Below, piece by piece: positions 22,475 to 31,962 of a stretch of DNA of 38,260 nt. The position numbers and the translations under genes were made by a program. Source of the stretch: Eubacterium sp. (GTDB taxonomy: Bacteria > Bacillota > Clostridia > Lachnospirales > Lachnospiraceae); assembly GCA_024683035.1 (NCBI GenBank), contig JAIKYQ010000086.1, positions 1 to 38,260 of the forward strand, in the 5' to 3' direction. The notes below the pieces were generated by a model. The model did not search any database, had not been told where the DNA came from, and was given only the letters and a program-made list of their open reading frames with translations. Position 1 is the first letter of the stretch. Each line of letters opens with the position of its first letter.

Positions 22475-24049
22475 ATGAAAAAAGCGACAGCGATCAGCAT
22501 ACTTCTGGCGGCAACGATTCTGTTCGGTGCCTGCGGAGATAAACAGGAGACCGCGGCAGTGTCCTCTTCATCAGCGGCGGCAGCCCGTTCGGAAGTAACT
22601 ACTGATAAAGAGGGAAGCGCAGCAGCGGATGCAAATACAGCAGTAGATGGAAGCGCTTCAATAGATGTAAGCACTTCAGCGGATACAAGCACTTCAGCGG
22701 ATGGAAGCACAGCAGCAGAGGCAGCCGGAGCCGGCCAGACGGCAGCAGGCGGAGCCGGCCAGACGGCAGCAGGCGGAAACGGCCAGACGACAGCAGGCGG
22801 AAATGGCCAGACGACAGCCGGCGGAAGCGGTGAATCGGCCGCGACCACACGGAAGGTCACCAAACCGCTGAAGATCGACGAAGCATACAGGCTGGAAACA
22901 GAAGAAGAACTTTATTCCAGAACGATCCAGGGCGTCTACCTGCTTACGGATCTGCAGGACAAGAAAATTGAAAACAGCAAGGAGAAGATTGCTGCGAAAG
23001 AAGCAGAAGGGAAGCCGATGTATGTGGAATTCTTCGGAAACGGCACCCTCCGGGAGCATATTTTCGACGACTCGGTCGGCGGCACCTGGGATATGGAAAA
23101 GCTGCGGATCGGCGCGGACACGATCCCCTATACGCTGAAGGGCGATACGCTGACCATGACCGACAAGGATGTGGTCATGACATTTTCCCGGACAACACAG
23201 GAAAAGATCGATCAGATACAGGCCCCTCCGCAGAAAGAAACAGCTTCCGCGGCGGACACAGACGCAGACGAAATAGACACACTGATCGCCGAGAACGATT
23301 TTCATATGGGGGTCATCGGATACGACAAACAGAATCCGTATGGCTTTGGCGTCCGGGTACGCTGTGAAAACTATTCCTATCAGAATCTTCGCTTTTCCAT
23401 TACGGATGCCGTGGTGAACGACTGCATGTTCGAGCCTTCCATGGAAGAGGACGGTCAGCTGAAGGATCACTGGTATATAGAAGTACCGGCCGGGGAAACT
23501 GTTGTGGATGAGATCATCTTCCGGTCAGACAAGGCGGAAGAATACGGAATCAGTGAAGTTGAAAAGATCGCGTTCAGAATGAGTGTGATGGATCTGGATT
23601 ATTTCCGGGATTATCCGAATGAAGAAGACGCCGAGATCTATGTGACCGACAAGGCGGCGCAGGAGGGCGTAAAGCCGGCGGAACGGCGGAAGACCACCAA
23701 AGAAAAAACCATTGCGGACGACAGCAAGTTTACGTTTGTCATTCTCGGAGGGGAAGAACAGCCGGACGGCAGCTATGTCTTAAAGGCGTATATCGAGAAC
23801 AAATCCTATATGGATCTGATGTTCTCCTGGGACGATGCCTATGTCAACGGCATTCTGCTGGATCCGTTCTGGAACAAGGAAGTCCTGAGCGGCAGCCGGT
23901 GCTACGATGACATCATATTCCGGGCGGAAGACCTGAAGGCAAACGGAGTGGGCTATGTGTCCAGCATCAAGTTCACCATGAGCGTATGCAACAGCAGAGA
24001 CTGGCTGTCGTATAATATTTATTCCGAAACATCGGATTACAGGCCGTAA
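22475..24049 (+). CDS. Repeat-containing lipoprotein with duplicated C-terminal domain
   Basis: A 524-residue predicted lipoprotein: signal peptide with lipobox LFGAC (lipidated C20). A Ser/Thr/Ala/Gly-rich linker (residues about 25-125) ends in four copies of an eight-residue unit, GxGQTxAG. A small lipocalin-like or DUF-type domain (150-245) follows. Then come two copies of a domain at about 276-390 and 418-520. The two share ENxSYxxL, DDIIFR/DEIIFR and KxxxxMSV patterns and appear to be an internal duplication. It should be anchored on the outer face of the membrane, with the linker spanning the wall. I do not recognise a function. Confidence 0.82.
   Translation: MKKATAISILLAATILFGACGDKQETAAVSSSSAAAARSEVTTDKEGSAAADANTAVDGSASIDVSTSADTSTSADGSTAAEAAGAGQTAAGGAGQTAAGGNGQTTAGGNGQTTAGGSGESAATTRKVTKPLKIDEAYRLETEEELYSRTIQGVYLLTDLQDKKIENSKEKIAAKEAEGKPMYVEFFGNGTLREHIFDDSVGGTWDMEKLRIGADTIPYTLKGDTLTMTDKDVVMTFSRTTQEKIDQIQAPPQKETASAADTDADEIDTLIAENDFHMGVIGYDKQNPYGFGVRVRCENYSYQNLRFSITDAVVNDCMFEPSMEEDGQLKDHWYIEVPAGETVVDEIIFRSDKAEEYGISEVEKIAFRMSVMDLDYFRDYPNEEDAEIYVTDKAAQEGVKPAERRKTTKEKTIADDSKFTFVILGGEEQPDGSYVLKAYIENKSYMDLMFSWDDAYVNGILLDPFWNKEVLSGSRCYDDIIFRAEDLKANGVGYVSSIKFTMSVCNSRDWLSYNIYSETSDYRP
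22727..22822 (+). repeat. 24-bp minisatellite, four units, within the lipoprotein gene
   Basis: Units begin at 22727, 22751, 22775 and 22799, in frame and each coding GxGQTxAG. The first two are identical and the others differ by a few substitutions. A degenerate fifth begins at 22823. Confidence 0.9.
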
Positions 24050-24136
24050 AAAGGCAGACGAAAACCGAAAACTGTACGGGATAAAAAGGAACAGACAGAT
24101 ATTAGCGTAATAATTAAGAGAATACAGGAGGAAAAC

Positions 24137-24661
24137 ATGAACGTAACTATCAGAGAAATGGAAAAACGCCGCAGCATCCGGAAATACAAAGCAGAGCTGC
24201 CGGCAAAAGAAGATCTGGACCTGATCGTGGAAGCCGGCCTGTATGCAGCCAGTGGGATGGGCAGACAGAGCCCGATCATTCTGGTCGTGACCCAGAAAGA
24301 GATGCGGGACAAGCTGGCGGAAGCCAACCGCAGGATCCTGGGAGCACCCGAAGGAGTCGATCCTTTCTATGGCGCGCCGGCTGTACTGGTCGTTTTGGCA
24401 AACAAGGCAGACCCCACCGGGATCTATGACGGCTCCCTGGTCATGGGCAACATGATGCTGGCAGCACATACTCTGAAGCTGGGCAGCTGCTGGATCCACC
24501 GTGCCAAAGAAGAGTTTGAAACGGACGAATACAAACAGCTGCTGCAGGATCTGGGAGTGGAAGGCGAATACGAAGGCATCGGCCACTGCATCATCGGCTA
24601 TGCCGACGAAGAGCCGGAAGCCGCACCTCGTAAGGAGGGCAGGGTCTTCTATATTTCGTAA
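24137..24661 (+). CDS. Nitroreductase family protein
   Basis: A 174-residue FMN-dependent nitroreductase-fold protein. The N-terminal RRSIRKYK motif contacts FMN, AGLYAASGMGRQSP follows, and the GSCWIHRAKE and HCIIGYADE blocks complete the FMN site. Length fits the short NfsA/NfsB-like subgroup of anaerobes. It has a strong AGGAGG ribosome binding site and ends at a bidirectional terminator. Substrates of such enzymes (quinones, nitroaromatics, flavins) cannot be predicted from sequence. Confidence 0.9.
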   Translation: MNVTIREMEKRRSIRKYKAELPAKEDLDLIVEAGLYAASGMGRQSPIILVVTQKEMRDKLAEANRRILGAPEGVDPFYGAPAVLVVLANKADPTGIYDGSLVMGNMMLAAHTLKLGSCWIHRAKEEFETDEYKQLLQDLGVEGEYEGIGHCIIGYADEEPEAAPRKEGRVFYIS

Positions 24662-24671
24662 ACGGACAGCC

Positions 24672-24709
24672 AAAAGGAGTTGTCGCACTTAGTGCGGCAG
24701 CTCCTTTTT
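24672..24709. terminator. Bidirectional rho-independent terminator
   Basis: AAAAGGAG pairs with CTCCTTTTT around an inner GTCGCAC/GTGCGGC stem (24672-24709). It provides a T-tract on both strands between the convergent nitroreductase and hybrid-kinase genes. Confidence 0.85.
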
Positions 24710-24717
24710 GATACCCT

Positions 24718-27399
24718 CTATTCTTTGTAGATCCATTTCTGAAGTACGCTGAACAGTCCTTCCGGCTGGAAAGGCTTTGCCAGATGCGCGTTCATACCGG
24801 CGGCCAGACAGTCCTCCACATCTTCGTCATAGGCATTAGCGCTTATGGCAATGATCGGTATGGTCCTGTAATAATCCCCTTCCAGCGCACGGATCGCCCG
24901 TGCCGCTTCGTAGCCGTTCATCACCGGCATCTGTATATCCATCAGAACAGCATCATAATACCCGGGCCCCTGTGCCTGTATTTTCCGGACGCCGATCTGT
25001 CCGTTTTCCGCAAGATCCGTTTTTATGCCGTACTGTGTCAGGATCATATCGGCAATCTCGGCATTGATCACGTTGTCTTCCACCAGCAGTACCCGGCATC
25101 CGGAAAGCATTCCCCCGGTGCCTGCCAGGGAGGCATCTTCCTCGGAGACAGGATCGCTGCAGGTTTCCAGATCCAGCTCGACCGTGAACTCCGAACCCTC
25201 TCCGGGCTTGCTTTTTACGGAGATGGTGCCGCTCATCAGTTCTACGATCCTTGCGGTGATCGCCAGGCCGAGACCGGAGCTGCCGTATCGGTTGGTCGTG
25301 GAGGAATCTTCCTGGGCAAAGGTATCGAACAGTCTCGGCAGGAATTCTTTACTCATGCCGATTCCGGTGTCCGCAATGGTGAACCGGAGCACCGTCTGGT
25401 GCTTATACTGTGCCGTCCGTTCGACCGTCAGTTCCACCTTGCCGCCTACCGGGGTAAACTTCACGGCATTGCCCAGTATGTTGATCAGGATCTGCCGCAG
25501 TTTCATTTTGTCGCCGACGTAATAATCGTCTACTTCCCCGCGGATGTAGCAATGATATTCCAGCCCCTTGTCCGCGCACTGTCCGCTGACCATGGTATTG
25601 ATCATGTCCAGGAGCTCCGGGAAGGCGAACTCTTCATTTTTGATGATCAGCCGCCCGGCTTCGATGCGGGACATATCCAGGATGTCGTTGATGAGATTCA
25701 GCAGGTGTTCCGCGGAAGCACCGATCTTCTCCAGATAGCCTCTGGTCTTTTCCGGGGTCTCGGGGTCGTTGATCGCAATGTTGTCCAGACCGATGATGGC
25801 GTTCATCGGCGTCCGGATTTCATGGCTCATATTGGACAGGAAAGCGGTCTTGGCCCGGTTGGCCTGCTCTGCCGTCTCCAGCGCGTCGCTGAGCGCCTGC
25901 CGCTGTTCCAGTGCTTTTCTGGTCTCGGCATCCACGTCCACAAAACAGGCCCCGACCGTGTGTACCACATGATCCTCGCGTTCATCCGGATGATGGACGC
26001 CGGCGAACTTCACGGCTTCCCAGGACTCCCGGCCGTCTGCCTGGATCATATACTGAAAGGAGATCACCAGATTGTCTTTCAGCCCTTCCCGGATGGCATC
26101 CGGCTGGACGAATTCCAGGAACGCTTCACGGTAGGGCTCCAGAACATGCTGATCGCAGTAGGCGGTGACGGCTTCCAGATAGGAAAAACGGTCACCGGCC
26201 TTAAAGCCGGAAAAGTCTGACCGGGCCTGATAACAGATGCCGGTATCATTGTCCAGCTCCAGATAGTACACGCTCCGGTAGTCGGAAGACAGCGCCTTGA
26301 TCATCAGCACCTGCCGCTCACCCTGTTGTTTCTGTGCCAGGAGTTCATCCTGCAGGGCAAGCCGCTGTTCCATTTCCTCCTGCTTAACCCTGGTTTCTGC
26401 TTCCGCCGCCTCTTTATCCGCCAGGATCCTTGCGTTTTTCCGGGTCTGCCGGATGATATAGGCAAACATGATGACCAGGCCAGGATGGTCAGGATCGACT
26501 GGAGAGCACTCCGGAACAGGATCCCCTTTGAAATGGAACTGATCTTTTCACTGATGAGTGATTCACGGATCAGGTAGGTCAGCAGCCAGTCCGTCCCTTC
26601 CACAGGCACATAGGTCAGCGTCTCCAGCATATCGTTGTACCGGAATGACACCTCCCCCCCGGTTTCCCGCTTCAAAGTCCGCGGCCACCTTTTCCGCGGA
26701 ATATCCTTTTTCAAAGTCCGCGTGTGCCAGGGCATCCATCAGGTTGGTCTCACTGGCAGAACCGCCGAGAACGGCATTGCTTAACGGGAACCCGTCCCGC
26801 GTATAGATATTGCAGAAGGTGGCATCATCCTCACCGGACTGCATGGATACGCCTTTCAGCATCTGCGCCATATCGATCTCCATGAAGCAGACGATCAGCG
26901 TATCATCCAGGAACGGCCTATGCCCGATCGGGATCGCGATCACCACCTTTTTTTCGGCTTCTTCCGTATTCAGTATGGAAATCTGCGGTTCCGCCATCGT
27001 CTGATAGTCAAAGGAGTACCGGCTGATCTCGTCTCTCGGGCCGAGGGACGTATAGATCATCCCGCTTTCCCCGACAAACGCGAACTTATCCAGATGATAC
27101 AGCGCTTTCATGCGCTTCTGATAAGCCTGGCAGTGCGCCTCATCGCTCAGATCCTCGTCCGTCATCAGGTCTACGGCAGTCTGGATGGTCTCGATGCTGC
27201 TCTGCAGATTGGAAGCAACGACCTGTTCCCGTCGTCCGGCCAGCTCATCCAGATATAAAAGGCTGACGGTCCGGACAGCGGAGTCCGTATCCCGGTTGGC
27301 CTCATGCCCCATCCAGACGGTACCGGCGATCAAAATGATGAGTACGATGGCAGCGCCGAGGATCGTTGCCCGCGCGGTGCTTTCATCCCTTGTCTTCAC
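24718..27399 (-). pseudogene. dCache sensor histidine kinase-REC hybrid, interrupted by two frameshifts
   Basis: Reconstructed as about 890 residues: one N-terminal membrane helix (ILGAAIVLIILIAGTVW), a dCache-like extracellular sensor, a second helix, a PAS-like segment, HisKA with the phospho-acceptor in FLSNMSHEIRTPMNAIIG, HATPase (ILGNAVKFT, DTGIGM, GSSGLGLAI) and a REC domain (LLVEDN, LMDIQMP, LAKPF). An extra G in a G7 run (C7 at 26654-26660) shifts the frame. A missing base near 26476-26486 restores it. Between them the original frame meets a stop at 26563. The part from 26469 to 24718 is an intact 583-codon frame holding the kinase and REC domains. I start at GTG 27399, with AGGAGG 9 bases upstream. 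It may be a true pseudogene or sequencing errors. Confidence 0.75.
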
Positions 27400-27425
27400 T
27401 CTGCAAGTCCTCCTGCGGCTTTTTC

Positions 27426-27725
27426 TCAATACACGGCAAAACCGCGTTGTTTCATCTGCTCCATGCGGTGCATGGCGATGTCGGCATCATGGAACACGTC
27501 TCCCTGCGGGTCTTCGCGGTCGGAGAACGCTACACCGACGCTCAGAGATACCGGGATCTGCCCGTCCTGTGCATCCAGCAGGGTATGGTTGATCTGTTCG
27601 ATCTTTTCATAAACCTGCTTATGCAGGATGCTTGTCATACGCGACATGATGATCACAAACTCCGCCTCCTGCAGGCGGAATATATTATCCACAGAACGGA
27701 AGCTTCCCTTCAGTACGCCGGCAAC
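27426..27725 (-). pseudogene. GGDEF domain C-terminal remnant
   Basis: About 100 codons resemble the second half of a diguanylate cyclase domain: LKGSFRSVDNIFRL, then QEAEFVIIM where GGDEF is expected, then PVSLSVGVAFSDRE and DADIAMHRMEQMKQRG. The signature GGDEF has become QEAEF, so it cannot be an active cyclase. The first half of the domain is missing. Its upstream edge is fused, out of frame, to the truncated EAL gene, which suggests a deletion joined two neighbouring signalling genes. It ends 26 bp before the start of the hybrid kinase. Confidence 0.65.
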
Positions 27726-29300
27726 CCGCCGTCTCTACGCCTTCCGCGATCGTCGGAAGACAAAGGGCTTTCGCCAGCCCGATGACAGCTTCCAGGAGCC
27801 GCGTATCCTTCCGTTCGCGGAATGCATTGCGGATAAACTGCATATCCAGCTTCAGTGCATCAAAGGGCAGCGTCCCGATCATATTCAGAGAGGAATACCC
27901 TGCCCCGAAGTCATCCATTTCGATATGAAAGCCTTTATCCCGCAGGTCTTTTACCACGGCAATGATCTGCCCGGAGTTTTCCGTATAGGCCGATTCCGTA
28001 ATCTCCAGCAGCAGTTCCTCTGTCTGCAGTCCGTATTCCGCGACGATCGCTTCCAGTGTTTCCGGAAGATGCGGATCGTACAGATCGATCCGGGAAATAT
28101 TGATGGATACCGGGACAGTGCGGCCCAGGCTTTCCTTCCATGACCGGATCCGGGATGCTGCTTCCCGCCATACATACTCGTCCAGTTCCCGGATCAGGCC
28201 GTTTTTTTCAAACAGGGGCACAAAAATGCCGGGGCTCACCATGCCCAGTTCCGGATGTTTCCAGCGTACCAGCGCCTCGGCACTGTGCAGCAGGGGTTCA
28301 GGGGAACGCACATCGAACTTCGGCTGGAAATGAACCTCGAACTGTTTCTCGCGGATGGCGCTGCGGAATCCTTCCAGCAGCTGCTCCGTAAATACTTCTT
28401 CTTTGTGCAGGGAATCGTCGTACACGGCAACCGTTTGGGAAAAACTGTCCCGGATCGAATCCGCGGCAAGTTTGGCACGGTCGAATCGGTGTTCTATGCC
28501 GATGCGTTTATCCACGTTGGAATACACGCCGATCCGGAGACGGACGTGGTTGTTTTCTTTGATCCTGACGGAGGCCTGCTGCAGGATCTGGTCGTAATCG
28601 GTCCGGTGCGGGCAATAGATCAGAAACGTGTCTGCTTCTCTGCGGCAGACGATCCCTTCGGAATCCGCAACGGCTGCCAGCAGCTGCTCCGCGATTTTTT
28701 TCAATACCGCGTCCCCGACAGAGCGGCCGTATCGTTCATTGAGGATATGAAAACGATGGATGTCCAGCAGGACCGCGTCGGTTGCCGTATCTTTGTGATA
28801 GGTATCAAACTGGGCCGCATACCGGTAAAAGTATTCCCGGTTGTAAAGCCCGGTCAGCTGGTCCCGCTCCGTCCAGCGGATGATGTCCCGGTCTTCCGAC
28901 AACTCGATCGTCCGCAGGATCCGGGCAAGGATGACCTTCGGCTGCGGATACGGTTTTGGTATAAAATCGATGGCGCCCAGAGTCAGGCATTCCACTTCTG
29001 CTTCCTGATCGGCGGTCATGACGATGACAGGCAGCATGGCCGTGCGTCCGTCAGACCGGATCTGCCGCAGGATATCCTGCCCCTTCATGTCCGGCAGATT
29101 CAGATCCAGCAGAACAAGGCTCAGCGTGTCTGCGCCGGCGTTCAGCTGCTCCTGCGCCGCGGCCCCTGTTTCCGCAAATACCAGGTTATACTGCTCCTGC
29201 AGGATGAGCCGCAGCAGTTCGCGGTTGACCAGCTCGTCTTCGATGATCAGGATCGTGCGCTTACCGTTTGATGAATGAAATTTCAGATTTTTTCGGGCAT
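27685..29300 (-). pseudogene. REC-GGDEF-EAL response regulator, frameshifted at the start and truncated
   Basis: Domains in order: receiver (LIIEDELVNREL, phospho-acceptor Asp in LVLLDLNLPDMKG, FIPKPYPQ), a degenerate GGDEF domain (READTF instead of GGDEF) and an EAL domain. The EAL domain keeps its catalytic set: EALVRW, SINIS, EITES, DDFGAGYSS, LKLD and AEGVET. The natural start is ATG 29300, 6 bases after AAGGAG. An A6 run (29288-29293) is one base short, so that frame stops at once, and the REC frame has no standard start codon before ATG 29088. At the other end the protein leaves the EAL fold right after GVET, losing about 40 residues. Translation from 29088 would lack half of REC. Confidence 0.7.
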
Positions 29301-29683
29301 GACCTTCTCCTTGTCAAGCGCTGCCGGCAGCGCTTTTGAGTCTCCTGTGATTACCTGTAATTATATGAGAAATCAATGGTTTTGTGCAGTATGGAAACCT
29401 GTTGCAGCCTGTTCCCGTGTGCCGGCATTTCATGAAAAATGTATTTCATACAGGCGTGTCAGGTGATATACTTATAATAACGCTGAAATGACCGGACATA
29501 GATAGATCGGCCGGCAGACACAGGACCGGTTTTCGGCAGGCTGCACCCATACGGATTCGAACAGAAGACCGGCAGAATATTGACGGTTTTTGTGACTTAT
29601 ATGTTGTTATGATATTCATAATGAAGTAAAGGAAAAAGGCCGCAACGGCTTTGCATTTTATGATGGGAAAGGAGAGTGAGAAA
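29301..29683. other. Intergenic region between the EAL gene and the HPt gene
   Basis: About 380 bp without a gene. It holds a perfect 20-bp palindrome (29316-29335) just before the ribosome binding site of the EAL gene. A consensus TATAAT (29473-29478) faces the HPt gene without a good -35. No riboswitch or RNA gene is recognised. Confidence 0.6.
29316..29335. repeat. Perfect 20-bp palindrome upstream of the EAL gene
   Basis: AAGCGCTGCC followed by its exact reverse complement, with no spacer. It lies 15-35 bases before ATG 29300 on the minus strand, next to the ribosome binding site. It could be an operator, a transcript stem-loop, or part of a terminator without a T-tract. Confidence 0.6.
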
Positions 29684-30025
29684 ATGCTGACGATCGAGGC
29701 ATTGAAGGCGCTTGGCGCAGATACGGACGACGGACTGACAAGATGCATGAATAACGAACAGTTTTATCTGAGACTTGTGGGAATGGCACTGGGAGACGAG
29801 GGATATGCGGCACTGCGCACCGCGGTAGAAGCAGGGGATCTGCAGGCCGGCTTTGAACGTGCGCACGCGCTGAAAGGCATGCTTGCCAATGTCTCTCTTA
29901 CCAATCTGCTGGCTCCCATCCTGGAGATGACAGAGGCCCTGCGCCACGGAGAGCAGATCGATTATGCGCCGCTTCTGGACAGCATGGACAAAGAGCTCGC
30001 CGCTCTGAGAGGACTGCAGGATTAA
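29684..30025 (+). CDS. Histidine phosphotransfer (HPt) protein
   Basis: A 113-residue stand-alone HPt-domain protein for multistep phosphorelays. The phospho-accepting H61 is in the classical AHALKGMLANV motif, within a predicted four-helix bundle. I start at ATG 29684, with GGAAAGGAG about 9 bases upstream; an earlier in-frame codon at 29651 has no such site. It is divergent from the REC-GGDEF-EAL gene and 2.3 kb from the hybrid kinase. That suggests a relay of kinase, REC, HPt, then REC-EAL. The partners are damaged, so it may now serve other kinases. Confidence 0.88.
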   Translation: MLTIEALKALGADTDDGLTRCMNNEQFYLRLVGMALGDEGYAALRTAVEAGDLQAGFERAHALKGMLANVSLTNLLAPILEMTEALRHGEQIDYAPLLDSMDKELAALRGLQD

Positions 30026-30088
30026 TCGGATCCCCTTTTGCGGGGACAGCGTTTAACCGATGCCTGGCTGCGCAGCCGGGATATATAT

Positions 30089-30122
30089 TTCAGGGGAGAA
30101 GATTTCTATATTCAGGGGAGAA
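30089..30122 (+). repeat. Duplicated ribosome binding site
   Basis: TTCAGGGGAGAA occurs at 30089-30100 and again at 30111-30122. The second copy is the ribosome binding site for ATG 30127; the first has no start codon at a suitable distance. Confidence 0.75.
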
Positions 30123-30126
30123 AAAA

Positions 30127-31872
30127 ATGAATCTGAAAAACCTATCTGTGCCGGATGCAGGGGAGCTGAAGAACCGGTGGACAAGGCTGTTTGCAAAACA
30201 CAAACTGCCGCTGATCCTGGCGGCTGTGATCGTTGTTGCGGCGATCGTTATTGCGGTGATCATAGGCGGACAGCCCACGATGATCGATCCGGCTGCCTAT
30301 ACGGACGTGCGTTTCGAGGGGTATGACGGTACCGGGTCGGCGTACATTCAGTTCGATGAAAATGCCTATCTGTATGATGTCGCCACGGCGATGGCCAAAA
30401 AGCGCATCATCAGCCGGAAGATCATGAAGGATCTGACGCCGGAAACACTCAGCAGTCAGATCAACTCCAACTGGGAAGACGGCGCCAGGATCACACTGGC
30501 CGGCGACACACTGCAGTGTCAGCTGGACAGGAAGCAGGATCTTTCCAACGGGGATACGGTCACGGCAACTTTCCAGTACAACAATGCGGAAGCGGAAAAA
30601 TACGGGATCCGTTTCCAGGGAAAAGAAAAGAGCTTTACCGTGGACGGGCTGAGTCAGCTGGCGACATTTGATGCGTTTGCCGGCCTGGACGTGACGATCA
30701 CCGGGCCCGACGGGTACGGGCAGGTCTATCTTACGAAGACCGGCACGGAAGATTACTTCACCCAGCTGGATTTTGACGTGGATCATTCCGGTGAGCTGCA
30801 CAACGGGGATACGATCACGGTATCGGTCACGAACCGCGTGGGCGAAAATGATTTCTCGGATTTTGCCAAAACCTACGGTACGATCCCGGCTGAAACGACG
30901 CGGAACTACACCGTGGAAGGGCTGACGGAGACTGAGACATTCGATGCGTTTGCGGATCTTTCGTTTACGCTCGAAGGCGTGGAGCCGTTTGGGACGATCC
31001 TGGTGGTCAATGAAGATGAAGAGAACGGGATCTGGTTTGAAACAGACCGGTATGACGGGCTCAGCAACGGCGACCGGGTGACGGTCTGGGCCCGATCTGC
31101 CTACGGGCCGACCTTTGATCAGACCTATGCCGATATTTTCGGACAGGTACCGGAAGCAACGGAGCGGATCCTGGAGATTGCCGGACTGCCGACGTATCTG
31201 AAATCGCTGGACGATCTGTCACAGGAGCAGCTGGTGCCTATCCTGAAGATGGCAGAGGACAGTCTGAACGATTACGTCGACACGAACTGGTACCCAGGGT
31301 ACGACAACCTGAAGAGTATGGCCTTTACCGGTCAGAAGTACCTGCTGTCGGCAAAAGATGACGAATATACCTGGCTGCAGGATCAGCTGTTCCTCCTGTA
31401 TGAGATCCAGGTCGAAGCGGTGAACGGGGCTGAGAGCACGGAAGAGACGTTCTACACCTATGTCCGCTTCAGCAATGTGGTGAAAAACACGGACGGCATC
31501 ATCACGGCAGATCCGGAAATGGCGGATCTTCCGATGGCGGTCTGTGATCCCGGCGGGGTGGGGCATTATTATGCCGGGTATGATTCCCTGGATCAGCTGG
31601 TGGCCGATATGATCACCAGTCAGGAAGGAAGCTATGTGATCGAATCGGATTCTTCCAGATCCGGTGAAGAGGAAACAGAAGAAGCCGGCGCCGCAGAAAT
31701 CACGGCGGAAGAAACCGCCGGAGCACCGGAGCCGGATGAAGCTTCCGGAGAACAGACGCAGGATACGGCTTCCGAAGAACCGACGCCGGAGACAGCCGAA
31801 GGCGGAGATACGGCGGGAGGAACTGCCGGTGAACCCGCGCTGGAAGCAGTCGGGGTCGGAGAAGACGCATAG
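30127..31872 (+). CDS. Membrane-anchored repeat protein of unknown function
   Basis: A 581-residue protein: short cytoplasmic N-terminus, one membrane helix (residues about 28-47), then a large extracellular part. Three related modules are visible at about 58-175, 176-266 and 267-354. Each has a beta-rich pattern with LSNGDTVTATF or LHNGDTITVSV or LSNGDRVTVWA, ending FTVDGL, YTVEGL or LEIAGL. A globular region (about 355-500, including SLNDYVDTNWYPGY) and a Glu/Thr/Ala/Gly-rich tail from about 505 follow. No zinc ribbon precedes the helix, although related Lachnospiraceae proteins often have one. I do not know its function; it is a likely surface protein. Confidence 0.8.
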   Translation: MNLKNLSVPDAGELKNRWTRLFAKHKLPLILAAVIVVAAIVIAVIIGGQPTMIDPAAYTDVRFEGYDGTGSAYIQFDENAYLYDVATAMAKKRIISRKIMKDLTPETLSSQINSNWEDGARITLAGDTLQCQLDRKQDLSNGDTVTATFQYNNAEAEKYGIRFQGKEKSFTVDGLSQLATFDAFAGLDVTITGPDGYGQVYLTKTGTEDYFTQLDFDVDHSGELHNGDTITVSVTNRVGENDFSDFAKTYGTIPAETTRNYTVEGLTETETFDAFADLSFTLEGVEPFGTILVVNEDEENGIWFETDRYDGLSNGDRVTVWARSAYGPTFDQTYADIFGQVPEATERILEIAGLPTYLKSLDDLSQEQLVPILKMAEDSLNDYVDTNWYPGYDNLKSMAFTGQKYLLSAKDDEYTWLQDQLFLLYEIQVEAVNGAESTEETFYTYVRFSNVVKNTDGIITADPEMADLPMAVCDPGGVGHYYAGYDSLDQLVADMITSQEGSYVIESDSSRSGEEETEEAGAAEITAEETAGAPEPDEASGEQTQDTASEEPTPETAEGGDTAGGTAGEPALEAVGVGEDA

Positions 31873-31891
31873 GAAACGGAAGGATCGATTC

Positions 31892-31920
31892 TTTACACGC
31901 GCACTGTAGTGTGGTAAAGT
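31892..31920 (+). promoter_or_regulatory. Promoter of the amino-acid ABC transporter operon
   Basis: TTTACA (31892-31897), a 17-bp spacer and TAAAGT (31915-31920), 43 bp before the start codon. The spacer contains the small inverted repeat CACTGTAGTG (31902-31911), and GTAGCTAACTAC follows the -10 (31922-31933). Either could be an operator. Confidence 0.55.
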
Positions 31921-31962
31921 AGTAGCTAACTACAAAATGCGTTAGTGGAAGGAGATACAAAC

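Noticed and set aside
22727-22822. Regular 24-bp repeats as a possible CRISPR array
   Set aside because: The units are directly adjacent with no spacers and stay in frame within a coding sequence.
24784-26220. 478-codon open frame on the plus strand opposite the kinase
   Set aside because: HisKA, HATPase and REC motifs are all on the minus strand; the plus frame is composition shadow.
28255-29271. 338-codon plus-strand frame opposite the EAL gene
   Set aside because: The EAL catalytic motifs are intact on the minus strand.
31664-31909. Lys/Arg-rich 81-codon frame inside the end of the repeat protein gene
   Set aside because: It is the shifted reading of a Glu/Ala/Thr-rich low-complexity tail.
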